A DNA stretch of 64,000 nt from Eubacterium sp. An11 (GCF_002161065.1 NZ_NFLV01000002.1:1-64000), one strand, 5' to 3'; numbered from the stretch's first letter, positions 28,035-37,330 are shown. Made by a program: numbers and translations. Notes: generated from the letters alone by a model not told the origin.

Positions 28035-29276
28035 TCACTCCATGAGAAGAAAATCCTCAAAAATCCGGTTGCTCACATCAATACCCGCGTCGGTGAGCCG
28101 GAGCCTGTCTCCTTCCAGAACAAGAAGCCCCATACCCACGTACCGGTCGATGACCCCGCCGTAGATTTCTTCCGCCGCCGTCCCGAATTCTTTCTCAAAC
28201 CGGGACAAAGAGACGCCGGCCATCTTCCGCAGTCCAAAGATCATATAGTCTTCCATCCTGCTTTTTTCATCACAGCACTCGTAGTCATTCCTCCCCAAAA
28301 AAGGAACAAAGGGGTTCTCCATATAAGTCCGGATATCCGTCTCATTGGAAAATCTTGCGTTCTTATAATAAGAAGAAGCGCCAAGCCCCAGTCCCAGATA
28401 AGGGACCTCATCCCAGTAGCCGAGATTATGCCGGCAGGCAAATCCTGGTTTCGCATAATTGGATATCTCATAGCGCTCATAGCCTTTCTCATGGAGAATC
28501 TCTTTGGTCTTCTCGTACATTTCCCGGTCCGTATTTTCATCGGGCAGCTGCCGGCGGATCTCTTCCGAAGCAAAAAATGGAGTCCCCTCCTCAAGAATCA
28601 GACTGTACGATGAAATGTGTTCCGGCTCCAGGGCTGTCACCGTCTCCAGAGTCTTCACATAGTTCTCAAGACTCTGTCCCGGCAGACTGCTCATGAGATC
28701 GATATTAATATTCCGAAATCCCGCCTGTCTGGCATCCTGATAATTATAAAGAAACTGTTCCCAGGTATGGATCCGCCCCAGAGTTTGCAGCAGCCCGTCA
28801 TCAGCACTCTGAAGTCCCAGGCTCAGACGGTTGATGCCCTCCTCCCGGCAGGCGGAAAGCTTTTCCCGGTTCAGGGTGCCGGGATTGGCCTCCATGGAAA
28901 TCTCCGCGTCAGCCTCCAGAAGGAAACTTTCCCGCAGGCAGGAAAACAGGCTCCGGATCTGCTCCGGTTCCAGAACCGACGGAGTACCGCCGCCCACAAA
29001 GACCGTGGATATTTTCGGGGCAGATCCCGGTCTTACTTCCGTTTTTCCCCCTCCTGCCCGGCCATATACCGCTTCTTCCGGCCTGCCATTCTGTCCATAC
29101 ACTGTCTCTCCCGGCCTGCCATTCTGTCCATATACCGCCTCTCCCGTGCGGCGAATCTCTTCTTCCAGCGCCCGGACATACCGCTCCACGATCTCTTTCC
29201 CGGCAGGAAAGGATAAAAAATCACAATAATTACATTTTCTCACACAAAAAGGAATGTGGATATACAATTCCAGCAT
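28035..29276 (-). CDS. hemW: HemW-type radical SAM protein (heme chaperone)
   Basis: This 413-residue protein belongs to the HemN/HemW group. The radical SAM cluster CVRKCNYC is at residues 11-18 and VFVGGGTPSVL is present. HemW proteins carry heme rather than oxidising coproporphyrinogen. An insert at about residues 50-85 holds nearly three copies of an 11-residue unit (EAVYGQNGRPG), encoded by 33-base DNA repeats. It is not normal for the family. The start at 29276 has GGAGG 8 bases upstream; an ATG at 29291 is also possible. The position between lepA and hrcA in the ancestral order supports hemW. Confidence 0.88.
   Translation of the reverse strand: MLELYIHIPFCVRKCNYCDFLSFPAGKEIVERYVRALEEEIRRTGEAVYGQNGRPGETVYGQNGRPEEAVYGRAGGGKTEVRPGSAPKISTVFVGGGTPSVLEPEQIRSLFSCLRESFLLEADAEISMEANPGTLNREKLSACREEGINRLSLGLQSADDGLLQTLGRIHTWEQFLYNYQDARQAGFRNINIDLMSSLPGQSLENYVKTLETVTALEPEHISSYSLILEEGTPFFASEEIRRQLPDENTDREMYEKTKEILHEKGYERYEISNYAKPGFACRHNLGYWDEVPYLGLGLGASSYYKNARFSNETDIRTYMENPFVPFLGRNDYECCDEKSRMEDYMIFGLRKMAGVSLSRFEKEFGTAAEEIYGGVIDRYVGMGLLVLEGDRLRLTDAGIDVSNRIFEDFLLME
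29062..29150. repeat. 33-bp in-frame tandem repeat inside hemW
   Basis: CCATA-type units start at 29062, 29095 and 29128, an exact 33-base period with a few substitutions, giving about 2.7 copies. The repeat preserves the reading frame and codes for the VYGQNGRPGE unit. Confidence 0.9.
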
Positions 29277-29505
29277 GTTATCTTCCTCCATGAATCTCCT
29301 CTTATAATCATCCTGTTTATAATGATTCTGTCAGCTGCCTTTTTTGTCTTTCCGGCTGCACTGTCTGTGTCCTACTATACCATCTGTGTCCGTGAACTTC
29401 CAGCCATCTTTCATCCCCTTCTCTTTTTTTCTTTACTCTTCCTTTACATTTTTATCATTCTTTCAGATTTTTTTCCCGATTACAAAAAAATATTTGATGG
29501 ACAAA

Positions 29506-29534
29506 TTGCATTTTTTGTCCGTATTTGTTATAGT
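29506..29534 (+). promoter_or_regulatory. Promoter of the NRPS-like gene
   Basis: TTGCAT at 29506-29511, a 17-bp spacer and TATAGT at 29529-29534 predict a start near 29541. That leaves a leader of about 190 bases before the large gene. Confidence 0.6.
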
Positions 29535-29575
29535 ATTTTTGTAACATGTAAGAAACAATCGGGAGAAACTTCATT

Positions 29576-29614
29576 ATGATATTACCCATGGCCATACAGT
29601 TCATGCGCCGGTGA
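29576..29614 (+). CDS. Possible 12-residue leader peptide
   Basis: An ATG at 29576 opens a 12-codon frame ending MRR-stop. GGGAG (29561-29565) lies 10 bases ahead, and the frame starts about 35 bases after the predicted transcription start. The stop codon falls inside the loop of a CCGG-TGACG-CCGG hairpin (29608-29620), and two perfect hairpins follow. This layout resembles ribosome-controlled attenuation leaders. No amino-acid run suggests a specific signal. The case rests on position and ribosome site only. Confidence 0.4.
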   Translation: MILPMAIQFMRR

Positions 29615-29692
29615 CGCCGGATGATTTATACTGACCTTAACTGACCGATTTATACAAATCCACGCATGGATTTTCGACCTGGATGACCAGGT
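29608..29692 (+). promoter_or_regulatory. Hairpin cluster in the NRPS-like leader
   Basis: Three hairpins stand in a row: CCGG-TGACG-CCGG (29608-29620), AATCCA-CGCA-TGGATT (29657-29672) and ACCTGG-ATGA-CCAGGT (29677-29692). A repeated CTGACC lies between the first and second. No T tract follows, so control, if any, would be on translation or RNA stability. It does not match a riboswitch class I know. The rest of the 456-base gap between hemW and this gene is T-rich with no gene. Confidence 0.5.
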
Positions 29693-29732
29693 TCCCCCGG
29701 TGCCATATTCATTATTTTGAATGAGGGAGATT

Positions 29733-32700
29733 ATGATTACTTACGAGAACACAAAAACGATTTATGATCTGGTGGAACATGCCGGAAGGGATTACGACAA
29801 CAGAGTATTCCTTCGCTACGAAGAAAACGATATGGTCTTCGATATCAGCTACCGGCAGTTTATGGGAGAATGCCATGCCATCGCCGCATGGACCAAAGAA
29901 CAGGATGCATCCATCGGCCACAAAACACAGGTGGGTCTGCTGGGAAGCAGCAGTCATCATTATCTGGCTGTAATGCTGGGCGTCATGTCCAACGGCAACG
30001 CCGTCGTTCCTCTGGATATCCAGATGGACGTGGAAACTTTAGCCGACTGTTTAAACCGTTCCGATGTAGACGTTCTGTTTTATGACTGGGAACATCATCC
30101 TCTGGTGGAGGGCGTCAAAGATCTCTGCCCGAGAATCAAAGCTTACATATCTCTGCAGCACGGTAAACACGTGCCATGTTCTGACAATATCTTAAAAGAA
30201 TTCGCGGGACGCGCCGCCAGTCCGGATGTATCGGAAAACGACTGCGCCATGATCCTTTTCACCTCCGGAACCACCGGAAAAGGAAAAGGCGTCATGCTTT
30301 CCAACCGCAATCTCATTGACAATACATTCTGCAACACCGACACGGCCCTTCCGGACAGCAACGAAGTATATCTGAATATCCTGCCGATCCATCACGTATT
30401 CTGCTTACACAGTGATGTGCTGGTAACCATGCGCGACGGCAGCCTTCTGTGCCTGAACCGGGATATGAGCAAGCTGGTGGATCATCTGCGATTATTTGAA
30501 CCGACCGCTTTCAGTGTCGTTCCGATGGTGGCAAAGGCTCTGTATAACCGTTACTGTCTGCTGAAAAAACAGCATCCGGAAAAAACTCCTGATGAGCTGA
30601 AAGCGGAAGTTTACGGAAGACGTCTCCGGAAAGTAAGCTGCGGCGGCGGATATCTGACACCGGAGCTGGCAGAGAATTACCGGAATCTCGGCATGTCCAT
30701 CGCCCAGGGTTACGGCATGTCTGAATGTTCTCCTGTTATCTCCGCCGCTGACTGGGACCGTCCGGACAAAGTTGCCTCCGTGGGCAAAATCGTCAACCGT
30801 TGTCAGGTCCGCATCGTGGACGGAGAGATTCAGGTAAAGAGCCCTTCTGTCATGATGGGCTATTATAAAGATCCAGAAAACACCGCCGAAGCCATCACCG
30901 ACGACGGCTGGCTGTGCACCGGCGACATCGGTTATGTGGATGACGAGGGATTCTTATATCTGACGGGACGTAAGAAGAACCTGATCATATTAAGCAACGG
31001 TGAAAATGTGGCTCCGGAACAGATTGAAAATATGTTCACCGATGAAGCCATCATAAAAGATATTCTCGTGTTTGAAGAAAATGATACGATCACAGCAGAA
31101 ATCTATCCGAACTTCAAATATGCGGAGGCCAGCGATATCACCGATATTGAGGGTGCTGTGGGCGAGAGCATCGCCAAAATCAACCAGAAGCTTCCTACTT
31201 TCAAGAGAATCTTAAATTACCGCGTGCGCCGGGACCCGTTTGAGAAGACTACATCCAAAAAGATCAAACGTTCCAACTATTTCAGCCAGAAGAAACTGGA
31301 AGAAGAACAGCGCGCCAAGATCGTTATGCCGCAGAACGAACTGCAGCAGAAGATTTATAACAGCGTAGCCGCCGTTCTGGGACATCAGAATTTCGGTATC
31401 ACCACTGACTTCTACCGCGCCGGCATGGATTCCATGGGCAGTGTTATGCTCCTCACGGATCTGGCCGACAACATGGATTTCTCCATCACTCTGGACGATC
31501 TGATGGCTCACGCCACCGTGGAGAAACTGGAGGCTTACTATAAAGAGACACAGGGCGAAGAAAAAGTGGACTACTCCATTCGTCCGGTTTATCCTCTGAC
31601 CAACCTGCAGATTTATTTCGCCTACGTGATGCGGGGCAACACCACCGCCAATCTGCCGTCTCTGATCCGTCTGGACAGCAACGTGGATCTTGTCCGTCTG
31701 CAGACAGCGGTGGAAGACCTCTTTGACGTACACCCGGGCTTAAAGGCTGTCATCCAGATGGACGAGGGCGTGTTCAAGAGCTTCCGTCATGACGATGTGC
31801 GGGTCAGCATCCCGATCATCCGCCAGAGCGACGAAGAATTTGCCGAGACCAGAAAGAATCTGTTAGTGCCGTTTATGTATGGCAAAGATGAACCGCTCTA
31901 CCATGCGGGCATTTACCAGACCGACAGCGCCAATTTCCTCTTCCTGGATATCGCCCACATCGTAGGCGACGGCATCACCCTGCAGATTCTCTTCGAAGAT
32001 CTAAACAATCTGTATCTGGGCAATCCGGTGAAGAAAGAAAGCTATACCATGTTTGAGTACGCCCTGGATGAAAAAGCCTGGGCTGCCAAAGGCAAACGGG
32101 ATCAGGATGTGGCATATTATCTGGATCTGATGAAAGACTTCAAGGTATCCAACAGTATCCTCACCCGCAGAGATTTCCACGATCTGGATACCGGTGTCAA
32201 CGCTTCCCTGCGGGGCCGTTTCACCATCAGCCCGAATCAGCTGAATGCCTTCTGCCGGAAAAACAAAATATCAGAAAATGTCATGTTCCTGACTGCATTT
32301 AACTATTGTATCAGCATTTTTGCCAACGAAAAAGATGTGGTCAGCACCAGTATTCACAGCGGACGGACCGACAGCCGCTGGAGCAGACTGGCCGGCTGCC
32401 TGTTTACCACATACCTCTTCCGTTACACCAATGTGCCTCACGAGACTGTACCGCAGCTTCTGCATAAACATGCCCGTGAGATCATGGAGACCATGCGCTG
32501 CCATACATCCACCCTGCACGCCGATGAAATGTTCATCCAGTATCAGGGCGACATCCTGAACCTTGATGACATCGGAGGAGCGCCGGCAGAACGTGAGCCA
32601 ATCCAGCTTGACTCCCTGCCGTTCCATCTGCAGATCATGTCCAACAAAAAAGGCTTCTATTACTACGAACTTCGTTACTGGGAGAACCGTTTTGACAGAC

Positions 32701-33341
32701 AGCAGCTGGAAATTTTCATGGAATGTATGGACATCATTGTCAACGCCATGCTCACAGAACCTTCTGTGCGCCGCCTGAAAAAGCATCTGCCGGAACGTCT
32801 CTTCCCGAAACACTACTTCGTGAAGGCCGGAGACGTCAACGAAGCCGCCGGTTTCCCACTGATCCACGACGTCACTCCTGATACGGAAGTAAAGGCCTAC
32901 GTCTTTGACGAGACCTGCCGCAAGCAGCCATACGGCGCATGGGGCTCCCTGTACATCATGGATCATCCGACAAAGGGCTGGACCGACCGGATCACCAACC
33001 CATACAGCGGCGGTATGCTCTACCAGACCGGCCTCCATGCCAGAATCCTTCCGGACGGCTCCCTGGATATCATGGAACGCTGCGGACGGACCATCATGGT
33101 GGAAAATCTGACCGGCCGTGATTATCTGGATCTTGCCAAACTGGAACATACCCTGACAAGCTGCGACGGCATCGACTCCGCCCACGCTTACACCTGCTGG
33201 GGACCGGAACACCGCCTGATGCTCTGCGCCGACATCACCGGAACCAAAGAACCGGATATGGAACAGCTGAAGGCAGATCTTTCCGAGAAACTGGAAGCCT
33301 GCCTGGTGCCGAAGGAGATACACTTTACGGCGGGAGTCTAA
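29733..33341 (+). CDS. Orphan NRPS-like enzyme: adenylation, carrier, condensation, partial adenylation
   Basis: This protein of about 1202 residues begins with an adenylate-forming domain: TSGTTGKGKG at 177-186, YGMSECSP, then GDIGYVDDEGFLYLTGRKKN, and KTTSKKIKR near 506. Its TGRKKNLII motif is closer to acyl-CoA synthetases than to amino-acid-selecting A domains. A carrier domain follows with the phosphopantetheine serine in AGMDSMGS (Ser567). A condensation domain occupies about 615-1020, with H742-IVG-D746-G747. Its first HH residue is Ala. The last 150 residues resemble only the end of a second A domain (KAYVFDE, DRITNPYSGG, ARILPDGSLDI). No thioesterase, reductase or phosphopantetheinyl transferase is nearby. 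It may join an acyl group to an amine. The ATG at 29733 has GAGGGA just upstream. Confidence 0.8.
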   Translation: MITYENTKTIYDLVEHAGRDYDNRVFLRYEENDMVFDISYRQFMGECHAIAAWTKEQDASIGHKTQVGLLGSSSHHYLAVMLGVMSNGNAVVPLDIQMDVETLADCLNRSDVDVLFYDWEHHPLVEGVKDLCPRIKAYISLQHGKHVPCSDNILKEFAGRAASPDVSENDCAMILFTSGTTGKGKGVMLSNRNLIDNTFCNTDTALPDSNEVYLNILPIHHVFCLHSDVLVTMRDGSLLCLNRDMSKLVDHLRLFEPTAFSVVPMVAKALYNRYCLLKKQHPEKTPDELKAEVYGRRLRKVSCGGGYLTPELAENYRNLGMSIAQGYGMSECSPVISAADWDRPDKVASVGKIVNRCQVRIVDGEIQVKSPSVMMGYYKDPENTAEAITDDGWLCTGDIGYVDDEGFLYLTGRKKNLIILSNGENVAPEQIENMFTDEAIIKDILVFEENDTITAEIYPNFKYAEASDITDIEGAVGESIAKINQKLPTFKRILNYRVRRDPFEKTTSKKIKRSNYFSQKKLEEEQRAKIVMPQNELQQKIYNSVAAVLGHQNFGITTDFYRAGMDSMGSVMLLTDLADNMDFSITLDDLMAHATVEKLEAYYKETQGEEKVDYSIRPVYPLTNLQIYFAYVMRGNTTANLPSLIRLDSNVDLVRLQTAVEDLFDVHPGLKAVIQMDEGVFKSFRHDDVRVSIPIIRQSDEEFAETRKNLLVPFMYGKDEPLYHAGIYQTDSANFLFLDIAHIVGDGITLQILFEDLNNLYLGNPVKKESYTMFEYALDEKAWAAKGKRDQDVAYYLDLMKDFKVSNSILTRRDFHDLDTGVNASLRGRFTISPNQLNAFCRKNKISENVMFLTAFNYCISIFANEKDVVSTSIHSGRTDSRWSRLAGCLFTTYLFRYTNVPHETVPQLLHKHAREIMETMRCHTSTLHADEMFIQYQGDILNLDDIGGAPAEREPIQLDSLPFHLQIMSNKKGFYYYELRYWENRFDRQQLEIFMECMDIIVNAMLTEPSVRRLKKHLPERLFPKHYFVKAGDVNEAAGFPLIHDVTPDTEVKAYVFDETCRKQPYGAWGSLYIMDHPTKGWTDRITNPYSGGMLYQTGLHARILPDGSLDIMERCGRTIMVENLTGRDYLDLAKLEHTLTSCDGIDSAHAYTCWGPEHRLMLCADITGTKEPDMEQLKADLSEKLEACLVPKEIHFTAGV

Positions 33342-33386
33342 AATACAGAGTTTGTAACAGGAATAAATAGAATAAAAAAATGAACA

Positions 33387-33429
33387 AAAAGGACCGCTGC
33401 CAGACGTATGTTTTGGCAGCGGTCTTTTT
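33387..33429. terminator. Two-way terminator between the NRPS-like gene and crp
   Basis: GACCGCTGCCA and TGGCAGCGGTC form an 11-bp stem, with A5 on one side and T5 on the other. It can end transcription of the NRPS-like gene on the plus strand and of the pyrimidine operon on the minus strand. Confidence 0.92.
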
Positions 33430-33439
33430 GATCGCCGGT

Positions 33440-34171
33440 TCAAATGGCTTCTTTAAAGACCTCTCCGGCCCTCTCTTTCAAAAGCAGATACTGTTTCCGG
33501 TTAATTTCTATGAAATTTCCTTTTCGGGAAATGTATCCATCACCGATAAATTTCCTGATACAACGATTTACGGAACGCACACAGATTCCCGTATAATCAG
33601 AAAGTTCCTGTCTCACCAGACGGATACGCAAAATTCCGTTCTCCGCATATTTCTCATACCAGTCAGAAAAAAGGCAGGCAAGACGGCTGGAACCCTGCAG
33701 AAAGAGAAAATCTCTGCTGCTGCAGGCCTGTTCAAAAAGATATTCTCCCATCAGCTTGGATTCCCGCTTCAAAGCAGTGATATCTGTCTGTAGCCAATGT
33801 TCAAATTTATTCCGTGGAATCTTTACCAGGGTACACGCCGTAATGGTCTTTAACGTATGGCAATGTTCCCGGACCTCCATGAGAATTTCCATTCCTCCGT
33901 AGGCATAAACTTTCGCAAACGGCCGGTGACTGTAACACATGCCCTGCAGACTATTATTCGTCACCTTTACCATTCCCTCCCCGATCAGGCAAACCGTGCG
34001 GACGTCATCTCCCTCATAAAAGATTACGCTCTCTTTTTCCGCCTTTTCCACTCTCATGGATTCCAGCAGCCACTGGGGTGCTGTCTGAAAATACTTCTCA
34101 AATTGATTTCTTCTTTCGGGATCCAGTCTGGTCAGAAAAGGCAGCATTGTTGTCAAACATTTATTCTCCAT
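33440..34171 (-). CDS. Crp/Fnr family transcriptional regulator
   Basis: This 243-residue protein has a cyclic-nucleotide-like sensor domain in residues 15-135 (EKESVIFYEGDDVRTVCLIGEGMVKV) and a C-terminal winged helix (LVRQELSDYTGICVRSVNRCIRKFIGDGYISRKGN). The FNR-type N-terminal cysteine cluster is absent, so it does not look like a classical oxygen sensor. It is the last gene of the preT operon and its start overlaps the MATE gene by 11 bases. Sensing a metabolite or the redox state for this operon is an inference. Confidence 0.87.
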   Translation of the reverse strand: MENKCLTTMLPFLTRLDPERRNQFEKYFQTAPQWLLESMRVEKAEKESVIFYEGDDVRTVCLIGEGMVKVTNNSLQGMCYSHRPFAKVYAYGGMEILMEVREHCHTLKTITACTLVKIPRNKFEHWLQTDITALKRESKLMGEYLFEQACSSRDFLFLQGSSRLACLFSDWYEKYAENGILRIRLVRQELSDYTGICVRSVNRCIRKFIGDGYISRKGNFIEINRKQYLLLKERAGEVFKEAI

Positions 34172-35534
34172 CCATTTTCTCCAAAAGTCCTGTTTTTTTC
34201 ATGATGAACGCACAGCAGACACAGGTCACAATTTCCGCACACGGGAAAGAAATCCAAACCCCTGTCATACCCCAGAATTTTGTGAACATCCACATAAACG
34301 GATAAAGCGCCAGCATCTGCCGCATCAGATTGATAAAAAGACTATATTTAATCTGGTTAACCGCCTGCATATAAGACGCTGCCATGGTCGCCATACCATT
34401 GAACAGATATCCCGCAGCCATGATACGCAGTGCCGGGATCCCGAAGGAAAGCATCCTGTCCGATGCCAGAAAAATTTTAAGAATCTGTGAAGGAAATACC
34501 GACAAAAATAATTCTCCCATTCCCATGAGCAGCATGGCAATTCCGGTTCCATAAATGAATGTTTTTTTCAGCCTTTCCCGGTTTCCCGCTCCATAATTAA
34601 AACTCATGACAGGGATACAGCCCTGTATCAGACCATTCACCGTCATAACCACCATCTGCTGCGCTTTAAAGTACGCTCCGAAAAAAGCCACCGCCGTGGT
34701 GGAATATGCGGCAAGAAAACCATTGGTAAAAGTTACCATAAAGGCTCCCAGCGCATTCATGACAAAAGAAGGCAGTCCGCACCGGAAAATGTCCAGCCAG
34801 ATCAGCAGGTTCAGTTTCAGCCCTTTGATCTTCATTTGTACTTTCTGTCGGGTACACAGCAGGACATAAAAGGCAAGCACCATAGACAATGTATATCCAA
34901 GCACCGTGGACAGAGCAGCTCCTCTCACTCCCATGGCCGGAAACGGTCCGATTCCAAAAATAAGAATGGGATCAAACACAAAATTAAAAATAACACCTGC
35001 GGCCTGAAACAACATAGGTGCGATCATATTTCCTGTTCCCTGCAGAATTTTCTGTATGGCAATATGTACCATGTTGGGAATCTGCAGGAATACACACACT
35101 CTCATATAATCCATGCTGAGACTGTATATCTTTTCATCCTCAATAAAGATTCCAAAATACGGTTCCAGAATCAAAAAGAAAATCAGGTTCAGCACAATAC
35201 CGAACAAAAAAGAGAGCAGAACTCCATGTGTCACCACGGTATCCGCCTGATCATAGTCTTCTCTTCCCAGATATCTGGCCACCAGAACATTGATCCCCAC
35301 GCCGGTTCCTATGGAAAAAGCCAGCATCAGCGTGGTCAGCGGAAAAGCGAAGGACACCGCGGTCAGGGCGTCCTCACTCAGCCACGCCACGAAAAGGCAG
35401 TCCACAAAATTATAGGTATACTGCAGAAACATGGAAAACAGAGGCGGTAGTGACATTTTTATGATCAATGGCAAAACCGGCCCTGTTCCCATGACATTGG
35501 TCGTGGATGTCCTCCCGGCCGTATTATTTTGCAT
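34161..35534 (-). CDS. MATE family efflux transporter
   Basis: This 457-residue membrane protein has about 12 helices. It opens with GTGPVLPLIIKMSLPPLFSM, contains NFVDCLFVAWLSEDALTAVS, and has the paired-half architecture of MATE exporters, which use sodium or proton gradients to expel organic cations and drugs. The start overlaps the end of the carbamoylase gene by 11 bases with no clear ribosome site, so translation is probably coupled. Membership of the pyrimidine operon suggests export of a pathway-related or toxic base analogue, but this is inference. Confidence 0.88.
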   Translation of the reverse strand: MQNNTAGRTSTTNVMGTGPVLPLIIKMSLPPLFSMFLQYTYNFVDCLFVAWLSEDALTAVSFAFPLTTLMLAFSIGTGVGINVLVARYLGREDYDQADTVVTHGVLLSFLFGIVLNLIFFLILEPYFGIFIEDEKIYSLSMDYMRVCVFLQIPNMVHIAIQKILQGTGNMIAPMLFQAAGVIFNFVFDPILIFGIGPFPAMGVRGAALSTVLGYTLSMVLAFYVLLCTRQKVQMKIKGLKLNLLIWLDIFRCGLPSFVMNALGAFMVTFTNGFLAAYSTTAVAFFGAYFKAQQMVVMTVNGLIQGCIPVMSFNYGAGNRERLKKTFIYGTGIAMLLMGMGELFLSVFPSQILKIFLASDRMLSFGIPALRIMAAGYLFNGMATMAASYMQAVNQIKYSLFINLMRQMLALYPFMWMFTKFWGMTGVWISFPCAEIVTCVCCAFIMKKTGLLEKMDGE

Positions 35535-36780
35535 CACATTTTAATACCGCATTCAACAGCACGGACGCTCCCTGGGTACATTGTTTTGTGGAAGTAAATT
35601 CCGGTTCACAGTGGGAATGTCCGTCTTTGGACGGCACAAAAATCATCGTGGTCGGAATCATGTAGGCACAGAACTGAGCGTCATGTCCGGCACCGGAATT
35701 GATTCTCTGGTAAGAATATCCCAGTTCTTTTACGGATTCTTCCACATAGCCAACCAGTTCTTTATCATAATATACAGTATCACGGGTCCACGCCGGTTCA
35801 TACTCTACGCGGCAGCCGACTATTTCTTTCGGCATATTTTCGATCACTTTCACCACCTGCTCGATGACCTTCGGGTCCTCATGTCTTGCGTCGATGGAAA
35901 AATCCACATAGTCCGGGATTACGGTATGTACATTCGGATGAAGCACGATTTCTCCGGTCGTATAAACCAGCTCCGGATCCAGTTTGTCCAGTTCATCATG
36001 CAGATACTGCAGAATCTTTGCCGCTGCATAAAAAGCATCATGGCGGTATTTCATCGGAGTTGTTCCGGCATGATCCGCCTGTCCGTAAGTTTTAATACGG
36101 TAACAGAGCATTCCAAGAACGCAGGTTACCACACCTATATCATTGCCTGCCGCCTCCAGAATCGGTCCCTGTTCGATGTGAAGCTCAAACATGGCCTTAT
36201 AATCCTTTGGATTCAGTCTGTTCTCTTTCGGCCCCTTGAATCCGCAGGCATCAAGAGCTTCACCAAAAGTATGGTTCGCATCCAGAATGGATTTGGAATT
36301 CAGCATATCTTCCTGTTTAAATTTATAGCGGATATTTTCCGGAAGATAGTCATAGCAGAGAACACCGGAAGCCATCATGGACGGCGGATACAGAGAACCT
36401 TCCTCATTGGTCCAGATCATGGCCGTCAGATTATGTTTATGAGGAATCTTCTCTGCAGCCACTGTCTCCAGAACTTCCATGGCCCCCATCACACCAAGGA
36501 TTCCGTCATAGTTTCCACCGTTTTTTACAGAATCACAGTGAGAAGCCATGACGATTCCCGGCAGATCCGGCTCGGAGCCTTTCAACGTCGCATACATACA
36601 CGCCATATCATCGGTCTTGATCTCCGCTCCAATGGCCTCCATTCTTCTGATAAACTCGTTCCGGGCCTGGATATCTTCCGGGGACAGAGCATATCTTGTA
36701 ATTCCGCCATGACCGGCATCGCCAAACTGGCTGAATGTTTTAATCTTATCTTCCATACGTTTTTCGCTACATGTATACAT
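35524..36780 (-). CDS. M20 carbamoylase, probable beta-ureidopropionase
   Basis: This 418-residue amidase belongs to the hydantoinase/carbamoylase branch of M20 metal enzymes. Expected reaction: N-carbamoyl-beta-alanine to beta-alanine, CO2 and ammonia. Metal ligands are visible: His in MASHCDSV, Asp in GGNYDGILGVM, Glu-Glu in WTNEEGSLYPP, His in FELHIEQGP and His in SHCEPEF. GQADHAGTTPM marks the lid domain. Allantoate or N-carbamoyl-L-amino acids are substrates of close relatives. The neighbouring dihydropyrimidinase and PreTA favour beta-ureidopropionate. The start at 36780 has GGGAGG 7 bases before it. Confidence 0.88.
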   Translation of the reverse strand: MYTCSEKRMEDKIKTFSQFGDAGHGGITRYALSPEDIQARNEFIRRMEAIGAEIKTDDMACMYATLKGSEPDLPGIVMASHCDSVKNGGNYDGILGVMGAMEVLETVAAEKIPHKHNLTAMIWTNEEGSLYPPSMMASGVLCYDYLPENIRYKFKQEDMLNSKSILDANHTFGEALDACGFKGPKENRLNPKDYKAMFELHIEQGPILEAAGNDIGVVTCVLGMLCYRIKTYGQADHAGTTPMKYRHDAFYAAAKILQYLHDELDKLDPELVYTTGEIVLHPNVHTVIPDYVDFSIDARHEDPKVIEQVVKVIENMPKEIVGCRVEYEPAWTRDTVYYDKELVGYVEESVKELGYSYQRINSGAGHDAQFCAYMIPTTMIFVPSKDGHSHCEPEFTSTKQCTQGASVLLNAVLKCDAK

Positions 36781-36850
36781 TTTCATTCCTCCCATTTTTC
36801 AGATAGTACCGCTTCCTGCTCTCTGTGCATTGACCAGATAGTGCCGCTAT

Positions 36851-37330
36851 CTATTTCTTATACATTTGTTTTTTGTTGCTTTCTCCGTCTGCGCTATTTT
36901 TTACGTGATCGCTTCGTTTTAAAAGTTTCCATAAATCCATGGCAAAAAGCAGTCCTGCCGCGATAGCCGCCGATGTCACCAGTGCCTCTACCGCTGACGC
37001 CCGTCCTCTCTCTGTCTCTCCCTGAAAAAAGTAATACATGGTGTGATACAGGGCAGCTCCCGGAATCAGCGGAATGATACCCACCGCAATGTAAGCGGTT
37101 CTCGGCATCTTTGTGTATATTGCCATAATTTCCATATATAAACCCAGAGCAATTCCGGAAATCAGGAATTGAATCCCATAGGAAGGAAGAATCAGCCCCA
37201 CCGCCAAATAGATGGTCCAGGCGATACCTCCTCCCAGGGCCGTATAAAAAACCTGTTTCCCTTTCAAATGGAAGAACAACGCAAATCCCGCCGATCCGGC
37301 AAATCCGCCGGCAATCTGTATCCAGTCCAT
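36851..37330 (-). CDS. Threonine/serine exporter, small subunit (ThrE_2/DUF3815)
   Basis: This 159-residue membrane protein with about five helices matches the C-terminal half of ThrE exporters. It contains GIIPLIPGAALYHTMYYFFQG, the typical PG-containing loop. The N-terminal half is encoded by the gene just upstream, as in many split ThrE systems. AAGGAG lies 7 bases before the ATG at 37330. Within the uracil operon the pair may move beta-alanine or a related amino acid out of the cell; known relatives export threonine and serine. Confidence 0.86.
   Translation of the reverse strand: MDWIQIAGGFAGSAGFALFFHLKGKQVFYTALGGGIAWTIYLAVGLILPSYGIQFLISGIALGLYMEIMAIYTKMPRTAYIAVGIIPLIPGAALYHTMYYFFQGETERGRASAVEALVTSAAIAAGLLFAMDLWKLLKRSDHVKNSADGESNKKQMYKK

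Noticed and set aside
29256-29579. 107-codon hydrophobic open frame on the plus strand before the NRPS-like gene
   Set aside because: Its hydrophobic look comes from T-rich DNA; it overlaps the start of hemW and the promoter and lacks a ribosome site.
29608-29692. Guanidine-II (mini-ykkC) riboswitch
   Set aside because: Two tandem hairpins are present, but their loops read CGCA and ATGA, not the required ACGR.
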